Source of the DNA: Chitinophaga fulva
GTDB lineage: Bacteria; Bacteroidota; Bacteroidia; Chitinophagales; Chitinophagaceae
Direction of reading: 5' to 3'
NCBI RefSeq assembly: GCF_012927205.1
Contig: NZ_JABBGC010000004.1
Span: 1,032,485 to 1,096,484, forward strand
Length of the DNA: 64,000 nucleotides
In this document: positions 26,965 through 35,375 of the stretch, piece by piece
Layout of the letters: every line of letters starts with the position of its first letter
How positions within the stretch are numbered: the first letter of the stretch is position 1
Position numbers and translations under genes: made by a program
Notes under the pieces: model-generated
What the model saw: only the letters and a program-made list of their open reading frames with translations
Told to the model about the DNA's origin: nothing
Database searches by the model: none

Positions 26965-28734
26965 ATGACCTATTTTAGATTGTTCCACCCTGTGCTGCTC
27001 GCACGGGAAATCATACATACCGGGACTGCCCAGCTGGAAGGAGAGGAGAAGAAACGAGTCAGTATTATCAACACTCTCAGTCTTGCATCAATTGCGCTTT
27101 GTTTGATCTTCGGCTCTGTTATCTACTATCTTACCGGTAATCTGGAGATCCTGATACCCGCTTACGCAGAAGCCCTTTTGTTTGTGGTGGTGCTTATGCT
27201 CAACCATTTCCGGTGGCATAATACGGCAGCCATCCTGACAGCTTTTGTGCATAACCTTTCTATCGTTTATTTCAGTGCATTGCTGGGCATGGTAACGGAA
27301 GTATACCTGCTTTTCTTTTTCCTTTTAGGCGCTGCATTGATGGTGTTTCATGGTAAACCGCTACTGATAAAGTTCAGTATAGCCATTTCCGTGATATGCC
27401 TGGTATTGTGCGAACTGAATTATTATTACTATTTCATAGAGCCGCTGGCACTTTCCCATGATGAACAGTTCCTCATCCGCTGGGTGACCATCCCGGCCAT
27501 CCTGGTGCTGGATGTGATCACTTTTGCTTTGTATGTGCGCACATTACGGCGTAAAAACGCGCAGCTGGAGCGGAAAGCCACCGCGCTGGAAATGGCTGAT
27601 AAAGCTACGAGACGGCAGGCCATGGAGACCTCCCATGAAATGAGGAATCCTTTTAACGCGGTGTATGGCATCTCGCAGGACCTGCTGATGCAGGTGCAAA
27701 AAAGCGATCTGTATCCGGCTGAACTGAAGTCATCCATCGAGCATCTGTATTCCGCTTCGCATAATGTATTGCAGATCCTCAACAATAACCTGGAGCATTT
27801 CCGGCAGCAGGAAGGCGTGGCGCCACAGCTGGAAACGGGCGTGTTTAACGTGCGGGACTGGGCGGGCGAAGCTACTGCTATCTACCAATACATCGCCAAT
27901 GTCAGGGATGTCAGTATAGCGCTGGAGATAGACCCACAGATGCCTGCGCGGGTGGAAGGAGATAGAATCAAATTAACACAGATACTCAATAACCTGTTGT
28001 TTAACGCCATCAAGTTTACCCATCCTGACAGTACGGTTACCGTACAGATCAGGCCCAACGGAGAGCAGTGGCAGTTGCTGGTGAAAGACAGTGGTGAAGG
28101 CATTCCGCCGGACCGCCTGTCGACTATTTTTTCGCCGTATGTATCCGAACAGCATGCTTTCGGAGGTACCGGGCTGGGATTGCCAATTGTACAGCGTTTT
28201 GTAGAACTGATGGGCGGTACTATCACCGTAGCCAGTAAAACCGGCGAAGGGTCTGTGTTTACCGTCAACCTGCCGCTGGTAGTGGTGGAAGAAACGCCGG
28301 CGCCGGCCGTTCCTGTGAACAGGAACATTACGCTCCACGCGTTCCCAGGGGTAAAGGCGCTGGTGGTGGATGATAACCAGATGAGCAATATGATCCTGAG
28401 CCGTTTCCTGGAACGGATGGAATGCCTCATCACCGCTGCCTATGGCGGAGAAGAGGGGCTGAAGATGGCTATTGAAACACATCCCGATATTATCTTCCTG
28501 GATTCCCATATGCCGGGAATGGATGGCAAAGCCACGCTGGCAGCGCTGCAGGATAACCCTGCAACGCGTGATGCCATCGTGATCGTTGTTTCCGGCGACG
28601 CGGCCGAAGCATCCATCACAGAGATGCTCACAGCCGGCGCCGATGATTTTATGACCAAACCCATCGATCTGAAAACCCTCAATGAGTTAATGATCAAATT
28701 TGAACCCCGTCTTACAAATTCACGTCATCAATAG
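26965..28734 (+). CDS. Membrane hybrid histidine kinase with C-terminal receiver
   Basis: 589 residues. About six membrane helices occupy residues 30-195, with no large periplasmic sensor. A short coiled coil leads into HisKA with the phosphorylated His at 224 (SHEMRNPFNAVYG). The HATPase domain has the N box NNLLFNAIKF and G boxes DSGEGIPP and GGTGLGLPIV. The receiver has the phospho-acceptor Asp at 513 (IIFLDSHMPGMDG) and ends without a DNA-binding output. It must therefore pass phosphate to another protein not encoded here. The sensor helices may detect a membrane or small hydrophobic signal. It is divergent from the small exported protein gene. Confidence 0.92.
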   Translation: MTYFRLFHPVLLAREIIHTGTAQLEGEEKKRVSIINTLSLASIALCLIFGSVIYYLTGNLEILIPAYAEALLFVVVLMLNHFRWHNTAAILTAFVHNLSIVYFSALLGMVTEVYLLFFFLLGAALMVFHGKPLLIKFSIAISVICLVLCELNYYYYFIEPLALSHDEQFLIRWVTIPAILVLDVITFALYVRTLRRKNAQLERKATALEMADKATRRQAMETSHEMRNPFNAVYGISQDLLMQVQKSDLYPAELKSSIEHLYSASHNVLQILNNNLEHFRQQEGVAPQLETGVFNVRDWAGEATAIYQYIANVRDVSIALEIDPQMPARVEGDRIKLTQILNNLLFNAIKFTHPDSTVTVQIRPNGEQWQLLVKDSGEGIPPDRLSTIFSPYVSEQHAFGGTGLGLPIVQRFVELMGGTITVASKTGEGSVFTVNLPLVVVEETPAPAVPVNRNITLHAFPGVKALVVDDNQMSNMILSRFLERMECLITAAYGGEEGLKMAIETHPDIIFLDSHMPGMDGKATLAALQDNPATRDAIVIVVSGDAAEASITEMLTAGADDFMTKPIDLKTLNELMIKFEPRLTNSRHQ

Positions 28735-28747
28735 TTCGCACTCACCA

Positions 28748-29734
28748 TTAGTAATTTGTAACCCGTAATTCGTAATTGGTCTGGGCGATGCCATAACGGC
28801 TGGTATCGCGTGTGCTCCAGGAGATATTTCCTTCCATCATATGTTCCAGCATAAGGATATAACGGTCCAGCAGCGGATAATCCTGTCCGGAGCTGAGCGA
28901 CAGTACTACGTCTGCGGTATGCAGGAACTGCCTGATTTCATCATCGTGGATAGTTGCCGCTTCGTTGACAGCCCGTTCCAGTGACACCTGTTTTTTGTTT
29001 TTAATCATCATGACCAGGTTCAGCTCATCGCCCTGTTCCAGTTCCTTGGTATAGGAAAACAGGTCGTTGGCCCAGCAGATGGTCCGGCTGCAGAGCAGGC
29101 CGAGTTCTTTAATCAGGGAATCGGCATACCAGGAGGCTGGCAGGAACACATCTTCCATGATTTCTGCGAGGTCGAGGAAGAAGTTGGCGCCGCCGATACC
29201 GGGGCGATGCAGCATATAATCTTCTAATGTGATATCATCGGTGGAGGTCACATGTTGCATGCGCCAGCTGTTAGACATAAAAGCAGCATGGAGGCTGGTG
29301 GTGAACCGTTGTTGCCAGTCCGCGGGCCCTATCTGTACCATACGCAGCCAGATGTCCTGCATGGCAAGCAGCAGGGGCGGGTCTTGCTGTGGCTCCGCCT
29401 GATATTTGCCTTTCAGTACACCGATCATTTTACCGGCAAGGGCTTCAAAGCCGCCGGGGTTGTTGAGGGTGATGCGGTCTATCTCATCGTCCCAGAGGAA
29501 GAGCAGGGTGTTGAAATCCGCCGCAATAGCCAGTCTGAACAAGTCGGCATTGGGGAACATACGGGCCACCATCCAGGAGAATTTCTGTTCCTGGTACAGT
29601 TGCCACTGGCCATTGCCGTTGTCCAGCCCGAATTTCCTGACCCATGCCGCTGTGTGACGGTCAGCCTTTTCGACCAAAGGATTGAGTTTTCCCGGGAAGG
29701 GGCAGTACAGCCCCGGAAGTGTTGTTGTTTCCAT
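28748..29734 (-). CDS. Class I terpene synthase
   Basis: 328 residues, the usual length for a bacterial sesquiterpene-type cyclase. The Asp-rich metal motif is DDEID at 82-86 (LFLWDDEID). The NSE-type motif is NDLFSYTKE at 223-231, with N223, S227 and E231. The pair coordinates three Mg2+ and ionises a prenyl diphosphate. The product cannot be predicted. The last residues (YELRVTNY) run into a short A/T repeat of the intergenic region and may be drift at the C-terminus. No prenyltransferase or P450 is adjacent. A possible tiny gene lies immediately upstream. Confidence 0.92.
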   Translation of the reverse strand: METTTLPGLYCPFPGKLNPLVEKADRHTAAWVRKFGLDNGNGQWQLYQEQKFSWMVARMFPNADLFRLAIAADFNTLLFLWDDEIDRITLNNPGGFEALAGKMIGVLKGKYQAEPQQDPPLLLAMQDIWLRMVQIGPADWQQRFTTSLHAAFMSNSWRMQHVTSTDDITLEDYMLHRPGIGGANFFLDLAEIMEDVFLPASWYADSLIKELGLLCSRTICWANDLFSYTKELEQGDELNLVMMIKNKKQVSLERAVNEAATIHDDEIRQFLHTADVVLSLSSGQDYPLLDRYILMLEHMMEGNISWSTRDTSRYGIAQTNYELRVTNY

Positions 29735-29746
29735 AAAACTGAATAT

Positions 29747-29896
29747 TTAAGTGTTTAAAAAGCGGAGGTAGATGCGTTCTTTGGGTGCTTTGATAACCGG
29801 TACCGGTGGTAAATAGTCTTCACGGATCAATCTGCTCGTTCGTTGGCTCGAATTCGAATAAGGCCGGGATAGCTGGCAGGGCAAAACAGGACGCAC
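29747..29896 (-). CDS. Possible small gene just upstream of the terpene synthase
   Basis: An uninterrupted frame of 49 codons starting at a GTG (29896) and stopping 12 bp before the terpene synthase ATG. The C-terminal half, REDYLPPVPVIKAPKERIY, looks protein-like. Nothing similar is recognised, there is no clear ribosome site, and GTG starts are uncommon here. It could be a leader peptide, a genuine small protein, or chance. Confidence 0.25.
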   Translation of the reverse strand: MRPVLPCQLSRPYSNSSQRTSRLIREDYLPPVPVIKAPKERIYLRFLNT

Positions 29897-30152
29897 CTAA
29901 AATTAAGACTGTGACGTTAATTAGCCGCGGCAATTCCGCAGTTTAATAGGAGCAGGGGAATAATACGGGGGTGGGATCTGCCCGTCAGGGTGGTGAAAAT
30001 CCGGGATGGAAGTGGTGTTGTTCACCCATACCCACATTTTTTTTTGTTGGTTGATAGTACTTATTTGGGTCTATGGCAGTTAGTAGTTCAGAAATCTGAT
30101 TGTATTGTTCGTGTAGTTGTTTGCAACAGTCATCATTTATTCATTTGTAAAC

Positions 30153-30953
30153 ATGCGTTTCAGAATTAAACTAAAAGCCACACATCCAGCAGCTGTCATT
30201 CCAATTAATTACCCTTATGCCTTATCGGCAGTGATTTTTAAAATATTGCACCAGGCAGATGAAGCTTACGCGGCTTTCCTCCATGACAGAGGATATTCAC
30301 GCCCTGGCTCCCTCAAAGTATTTAAACTGTTTTCTTTTTCAGAGATCCGTACCGCCTTTCGCATTGAAGGAGACCGTTTCCGTTTTCTCACTGACGAGGC
30401 CATGTTCATGATCTCTTTTCATCTGCCGCAGGCTGCCCAAAGCTTTATCCGGGGACTGTTTCTCGATGAAACCATCGAAATTGGCGACCGTCGCAGCCAG
30501 GCGGCGTTTGTCGTAACAGAAGTACATCCCACGCCGACGCCGCTGGAGAACATTCCGGACAAGGAAGTCCGGGAGATTTTGCTGCAACCGTTTTCACCGC
30601 TGGTTTGCGGTACTAAGAACGATCGGGGATACTATGATTTCCTCTCTCCGCAGCATCCCGATTTTGTGACACAACTGGTGCATAACTGGCGCGAGAAATT
30701 TATCACCATGTACGGCGAAGATCAGGCAGACACCGTGTTTGATCCGGTCAGCGTGGAAGTGGTGATGATGGAAAAACCGCCCAAATCCAGGCTGGTGACA
30801 ATTAAGGCAGATACACCCCAGGAGACGAAGATCCGTGGGTATACGAACTTCCGGCTCAAAGTGAAAGGAGCAGGCCAAGCACTGAAGTTATTGGCGGATG
30901 CCGGCGCTGGGGTATATAATAGTTCCGGGATGGGGAGCCTGCATGTTTTGTGA
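30153..30953 (+). CDS. cas6: CRISPR-associated endoribonuclease Cas6 (solitary)
   Basis: 266 residues from the ATG at 30153 (MRFRIKLKA). An earlier in-frame ATG at 30117 adds a non-conserved hydrophobic stretch. Family features are an N-terminal ferredoxin-like fold with IPINYPYALSAVIFKIL, a candidate catalytic His at 44 in FLHDRGY (Lys 55/58 and Tyr 20/22 as possible partners), KLFSFS, and a second fold. The C-terminal glycine-rich loop GAGVYNSSGMGSLHVL at 251-266 is the Cas6 hallmark. It cleaves precursor crRNA within repeats to leave an 8-nt 5' handle. The gene lies 250 bp upstream of array 2 in the same direction. No other cas gene is present in the window. Confidence 0.93.
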   Translation: MRFRIKLKATHPAAVIPINYPYALSAVIFKILHQADEAYAAFLHDRGYSRPGSLKVFKLFSFSEIRTAFRIEGDRFRFLTDEAMFMISFHLPQAAQSFIRGLFLDETIEIGDRRSQAAFVVTEVHPTPTPLENIPDKEVREILLQPFSPLVCGTKNDRGYYDFLSPQHPDFVTQLVHNWREKFITMYGEDQADTVFDPVSVEVVMMEKPPKSRLVTIKADTPQETKIRGYTNFRLKVKGAGQALKLLADAGAGVYNSSGMGSLHVL

Positions 30954-31087
30954 GATGTTTTTAAAGACGTTATTTTCCCTTTTTCATACGTGTACACTGC
31001 CTGCTTGCTTGTTGAGTCGATTTAAGCAGAAGAATCTATTCACTTCACATATGTTTGTTTAGTAGTTGTTGTGAAATAGAATGTAAC

Positions 31088-31202
31088 AAGTCGTCGATCA
31101 TCGGGCCAATCTTGTGGCTGGTGGTCGGCGACTTTTGTTGTGGGGAAGGTTAGCAGGAGGCTTGAAAGGTTTGCTGGTGGCGGTGTGGGTTTTGATGTGG
31201 AA
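31088..31202 (+). promoter_or_regulatory. Leader of CRISPR array 2
   Basis: This block runs from AAGTCGTCGATC (31088-31099) and its partner GGTCGGCGACTT (31123-31134) to the first repeat. Order and spacing match the leader of array 1: inverted repeat, CTTGAAAG at 31161-31168, then TTTTGAT and TGGA next to the first repeat. The inverted-repeat arms differ from leader 1 at two positions but still allow G-U pairing. The stretch between cas6 and 31088 shows no gene. Confidence 0.65.
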
Positions 31203-31772
31203 TGTTTAATTGAAGTATGGAGGAATTGAAATCACCATAGAGGAATTGAAAGATTTTCAGCAGTCCCATATCCACTCCAAGAAACGCGTTTTAATTGAAC
31301 CGTAAAGGAATTGAAAGGTTAGGGTGAGTTGTAGAACAGGTAGGCGAGTGTAGGTATTAATCAGACTATATAGAGGAATTGAAATGTATCAAAATCATCT
31401 ACGATGATACAGTCTGGGCGATTTTTAGTTGCACTACTAAGAATTGAAATATCGCCTTTATCACTTTTTTTGCTGCCGCTTTTACGGCTTTAATAGTACT
31501 AACAAGGAATTGAAATTCGACCTCCTGGGTGACAACTATGGCTTCACCAAATGTTTTAGACCATACGGAATTGAAACAATAAGAAGGTGTATCCGTGGCC
31601 TTCCTGGTAAAACATAATAAAACCATGAGGGAATTGAAAAGTTATCCCCGGCTTATTTTTCTTCTATGTCAGTTCTTGTATTAATTGGACCATAAAGGAA
31701 TTAAAATATAAGAACGCAGCCGTATTTCCTTCCCATGACAGAAGTTTTAATTGGATTATCGTGGATGAAAAT
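31203..31772 (+). CRISPR. CRISPR array 2: about 10 strongly diverged repeats, rightward
   Basis: Repeats end at 31232, 31252 (partial), 31317, 31385, 31450, 31516, 31577, 31640, 31707 and 31772, with spacers of 33-37 bases. Most are 29-32 bases and one is 25. They belong to the array 1 family but the first two-thirds have changed greatly: some begin GTTTTAATTG, others ATTTTTAGTTG or AACATAATAA. GAATTGAAA is exact in 8 of 10. The second repeat is only a 19-base 3' part following the first one directly. The array follows the solitary cas6 in the same direction. From 31773 to 32014 nothing further is seen. Confidence 0.88.
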
Positions 31773-32014
31773 CATAAAATAAATATTATATTTATTGGGT
31801 ATGTAATTTTTATCACATCAAGACAAACGATTCAGAGAATCAGAAGAAAACGACTGTCCGGTTGTTTTATGGGACGACAATAGCGCCATGGGATTTCACC
31901 ATGTTGCTAATAGCTTCACTGCGTTGCTTATTAAGTTAGATGGCGAGAGTTAATAGTTGGAGCTTAATACAGGAGGCATCTGTATACTGTTAACCTGATT
32001 TCAAAATAAAAACT

Positions 32015-32404
32015 ATGTGGTCTCCTCTTTACTGGTACTACGAGATACGAAGTGATAGAAGTTATAGCCAGAGAATATTGACTGGTGATGTTCTCAATGT
32101 GTTGAATAATACGGGAGAATTGCAACGTATAGACAAACAGGAATTCGGTAACATTGAACGTTTTCCCTGGATCAGTGTTGTTGCCGTCAATTCTAATAAC
32201 GGTAATTATGCCACATACGCAGGTTACAAAAGTAGATGGATTAATTTAATTGCTGTAGTTGGTTCAAAATCAGATCCTCGAAATGAAACCTTATATGTGA
32301 GTTTGTTAGCAAGGATCGCTGAGAAATTAAACTGGGAACTGATATTGGAAGAAGATGAAGATGGCAATGAGGATGTTGTTCTAAGAGAGAAATTACTACA
32401 ATAA
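32015..32404 (+). CDS. Protein of unknown function next to CRISPR array 2
   Basis: 129 residues, soluble, no signal or membrane helix. It starts MWSPLYWYYEIRSDRSYSQ, has a middle SVVAVNSNNGNYATYAGYKSRWINLIAVVGS, and ends in an acidic tract EEDEDGNEDVV. The size, acidity and isolation recall small immunity-type proteins of contact-dependent toxins, but no family is recognised. It is followed within 2 bp by a good terminator and is probably monocistronic. The sequence is more A/T-rich than its neighbours, which hints at acquisition from elsewhere. Confidence 0.7.
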   Translation: MWSPLYWYYEIRSDRSYSQRILTGDVLNVLNNTGELQRIDKQEFGNIERFPWISVVAVNSNNGNYATYAGYKSRWINLIAVVGSKSDPRNETLYVSLLARIAEKLNWELILEEDEDGNEDVVLREKLLQ

Positions 32405-32433
32405 AAAAGGCCTGCATCACTGCAAGCCTTTTT
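32403..32433. terminator. Bidirectional terminator
   Basis: AAAAAGGC, TGCA, a 4-base loop, TGCA and GCCTTTTT form a symmetric hairpin. It lies between the convergent small gene and the oxidoreductase gene and can serve both. Confidence 0.8.
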
Positions 32434-32452
32434 CTATTGAATAAAAAAATTT

Positions 32453-35269
32453 CTATAACCCTTCATCTACCAGGTACAACACGGATTCATAATTCTTCTT
32501 CACCGCCGTAGACATAGCAATCTCACAAGTCTTGGTAGAAGAATAATATCCATCATGTTCGTTGCATTTCACCTCCATAGACTCCGGACGTGTAGCCGAT
32601 GCTGTTAGTTCCGGGAACAAGAACCCGCGATCACCGGCCATACCACAGCATCCTGCGTTTTTAGGCACAATCACCTCTTCCGCAAAAAACTGTGCTACAC
32701 GCACAAACTTATGCCCCGTCTTCATTTTCTCTAATGAGCACACCGGGTGTAGCGCAATACTTTTCTTCTTATTAACAGCGGTTACTTTCGGCAACACGAA
32801 ATCATGCAGGAAGTCCACGGCATCGAGGATCTGAAGCTGATCGAATTTCTGTTTGTTGGCATCGTTGAGCGTGGGGCGCACATGATGTAGCGTGTAAGCG
32901 CAGGAGCTGACATCGATGACTACCGGCAGCGCACCCTGACGGGTGTCGCTCCACAGCTTCTCGATGATATGATTGGCGGTATGCTGGTACGCATCTTTAT
33001 ATCCTTTGGAAGAAAAGATCTGGCTGCAGCAGGTACCACTGAGATTATCGGGAACGACTACACTGATACCGGCTTTCTCACATACGCTGAGGAATGTCTC
33101 CATGAGATTTTTGGATTTCCCTTCGTAGGTGCCGAGCATACGGGAGATACAGGCGGGGAAGTATACGATCGACGCATCGGCGGACTGCCGCGGTTTGAGG
33201 ATATCCAGCTTAGGCGCAGGTTGCAGCTGCTCCGACCATAGCGGCACGGAGGGAATAATACTCCGGATGCCTTTGGTGAGATTAGTCATAGCTTGTTTGC
33301 CGAACACCTGGTTGATACCGGTGCCGACCTGAATGGCGGTCCTGACGGCCCATTCCACCGTCTTGAAATTTTTGGCTACCTGCAACGCGAGCTTGTTGGC
33401 AGAAGCCGAGTGGCTCTCCCGGCGGAGACGTTTCACCAGGTCGCCGGTATTGATGTCTACCGGGCAGGCAGTGGCACAGAGACCATCCACGGCGCAGGTT
33501 TCCAGCACATCGTACTGGTACTGGTCCAGGAGGACTTTATAATTGGCTTTGTCACCGTTTTTCTGCAATTGTTTGAGCGCTCTCCGGATAACGATCCTTC
33601 TGCGCGGCGTGGTGGTGATATCGCGGCTCGGGCATTTATGTTCGCAATAGCCGCATTCGATACAGCGGTCCACTTCTTCTTCGACGGTAGGCAGCTCCTT
33701 CAGGTGTTTGAGGTGGGCGCGGGCATCAGGATTGATGATCACACCGGGATTGAGCAGGTTATGCGGATCGGCGGCTTCTTTGACCTTTTTCATGATCTCA
33801 TAGGCATCGCCACCCCATTCTGTTTCCACGAAGGGTGCCATATTACGGCCGGTGCCGTGTTCTGCTTTGAGGGTGCCGTCGTATTTGTTGACAACGAGCG
33901 CCACCACATCCTGCATGAAAAGTTCGTAGCGGGTCACTTCATCGGGTGTGTTGAACGACTGGGTAACGACGAAATGGATATTGCCATCTTTCGCGTGACC
34001 GAAGATGATGGCGTTGTGATAATTATATTGTGCGAAAAGTTTTTGCAGATCGAGGATGGCATCGCCAAGCTTTGCTACCGGGAAGGCGATGTCCTCCAGG
34101 ATAACAGTGGTACCGCTGGCGCGAACGGCTCCCACGGCAGGGAACAATCCTTTACGGATTTTCCAGAAGAAGGCTTGTTCAGCCGGATTGGTGGTGAATA
34201 CCGGCGGCTCGGACATATCGAGACTGGCGGCAGAGGCCATGAAACCATTAACACGGGCGTCGAGGGCTGCCTGCGTTTCTTCCTGGAATTCTATCAACAA
34301 CGCTGCGGCCGTTTCCGGCAACGTTTTCACGATGGCGGGCATACCGTCCATATCTTCCACAGCCCGCAGGGAGGCGCGGTCCATCAGCTCCACCATCAGG
34401 GCGCCGGCGTTGGTCAGCGGCACGATAGCCTGACAGGCGGCGTAGATGGTCGGGAAATACAGCAACGCCGTGGATTTGTAGGCATAGTCCGGCACGGTGT
34501 CCATCACAGCTTCGGCGATGAATGCCAATGTACCCTCAGCACCGATCAACAGGTGGGCCATGATGTCCAGCGGATGGCGATAGTCGATGAAGGCGTTCAG
34601 CGCATAGCCGACAGTATTTTTGGTCTGGTATTTATGACGGATACGATCGTGTAATGCCCTATCGGCGGCTATCTGGTCGCGGAAATCAGCAAGGCTCACA
34701 AACAGCGGCGCACATTCCATTTCAAAACGGGCGTAGTCATTTTTATGCTCTGTGCTGAAGGTGTTGCCATCAGGCAGGATAAATTTGATGTAACGGGTAG
34801 TATGGTAAGAGTTGAGCGCTACGCCACAACACATGCCGCTGGAGTTGTTGGACAGGATACCGCCCATCATGGCAGAGTTGATGCTGGATGGATCAGGTCC
34901 GATTTTGCGGGCATGTTTTTTCAGGTAGGTGTTCACCATGGCGCCGGTAATGCCCGGTTGCACACGCACGGCCTGCCCGTTTTCTTCTATATGTATTTTA
35001 TTCCAGTACTGGCTGAGGTCTACCAGGATACCGTCGGTGATAGACTGGCCGGAAAGGCTGGTGCCACCGGTACGGAATACCAGCGGAATCCGGTACTGCT
35101 GCGAAAAGCGGAACAAGGCCACGATCTCTGCTTCACCGATCGGTTGCACTACTGCCTGCGGCACCAAATGGTAGAAGCCTGCGTCTGAGGCATATGAGAT
35201 AAGATCTATATACCTGGACTTGATGCGATTATCAGGTAAGATTTTTTTCAGTTCGTGTGCAATGTTCAT
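32453..35269 (-). CDS. FAD-binding and Fe-S-binding oxidoreductase (D-lactate or glycolate dehydrogenase type)
   Basis: 938 residues from the ATG at 35269 (MNIAHELKKIL). The first half is an FAD-linked oxidase: RTGGTSLSGQSITDGILVDLS and NNSSGMCCGV bind FAD (about 40-240), followed by the FAD-oxidase C-terminal domain. Then come two 4Fe-4S motifs, CIECGYCEHKCPS and CAVDGLCATACPV (about 535-620). Two CCG cysteine domains follow, ending CSLEK and NAGCCGMAGDRG. This fused layout oxidises 2-hydroxy acids such as D-lactate and passes electrons to the membrane chain. The exact substrate is not readable. It is divergent from a TonB-type receptor gene across a palindrome-bearing promoter region. Confidence 0.93.
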   Translation of the reverse strand: MNIAHELKKILPDNRIKSRYIDLISYASDAGFYHLVPQAVVQPIGEAEIVALFRFSQQYRIPLVFRTGGTSLSGQSITDGILVDLSQYWNKIHIEENGQAVRVQPGITGAMVNTYLKKHARKIGPDPSSINSAMMGGILSNNSSGMCCGVALNSYHTTRYIKFILPDGNTFSTEHKNDYARFEMECAPLFVSLADFRDQIAADRALHDRIRHKYQTKNTVGYALNAFIDYRHPLDIMAHLLIGAEGTLAFIAEAVMDTVPDYAYKSTALLYFPTIYAACQAIVPLTNAGALMVELMDRASLRAVEDMDGMPAIVKTLPETAAALLIEFQEETQAALDARVNGFMASAASLDMSEPPVFTTNPAEQAFFWKIRKGLFPAVGAVRASGTTVILEDIAFPVAKLGDAILDLQKLFAQYNYHNAIIFGHAKDGNIHFVVTQSFNTPDEVTRYELFMQDVVALVVNKYDGTLKAEHGTGRNMAPFVETEWGGDAYEIMKKVKEAADPHNLLNPGVIINPDARAHLKHLKELPTVEEEVDRCIECGYCEHKCPSRDITTTPRRRIVIRRALKQLQKNGDKANYKVLLDQYQYDVLETCAVDGLCATACPVDINTGDLVKRLRRESHSASANKLALQVAKNFKTVEWAVRTAIQVGTGINQVFGKQAMTNLTKGIRSIIPSVPLWSEQLQPAPKLDILKPRQSADASIVYFPACISRMLGTYEGKSKNLMETFLSVCEKAGISVVVPDNLSGTCCSQIFSSKGYKDAYQHTANHIIEKLWSDTRQGALPVVIDVSSCAYTLHHVRPTLNDANKQKFDQLQILDAVDFLHDFVLPKVTAVNKKKSIALHPVCSLEKMKTGHKFVRVAQFFAEEVIVPKNAGCCGMAGDRGFLFPELTASATRPESMEVKCNEHDGYYSSTKTCEIAMSTAVKKNYESVLYLVDEGL

Positions 35270-35317
35270 GGCGACTTCCTTATTCCTTGACTGGTTGAAT
35301 TTCACATTATGGGTAGC

Positions 35318-35331
35318 AAGTTATATAACTT
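35318..35331. promoter_or_regulatory. Candidate operator between divergent genes
   Basis: Perfect 14-bp palindrome AAGTTATATAACTT in the 106-bp gap between the oxidoreductase and receptor genes. Position and symmetry suggest a regulator site or a -10-like region. No regulator gene is adjacent. Confidence 0.3.
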
Positions 35332-35375
35332 TTATATCTTTATCCACCGCTTTTCTTAATAACCACTATTCAACC

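Noticed and set aside
26836..27018. Longer reading of the small exported protein overlapping the kinase gene
   Set aside because: The signal peptide begins at 26835, and the extension overlaps the first codons of the kinase gene.
21859..32404. A cas1, cas2, reverse transcriptase or effector gene near the arrays
   Set aside because: All frames over about 60 codons were read, and none shows the relevant motifs. Only cas6 is present.
33293..34654. 453-codon open frame antisense to the FAD/Fe-S oxidoreductase
   Set aside because: Shadow of a well-supported gene, with no recognisable domain.
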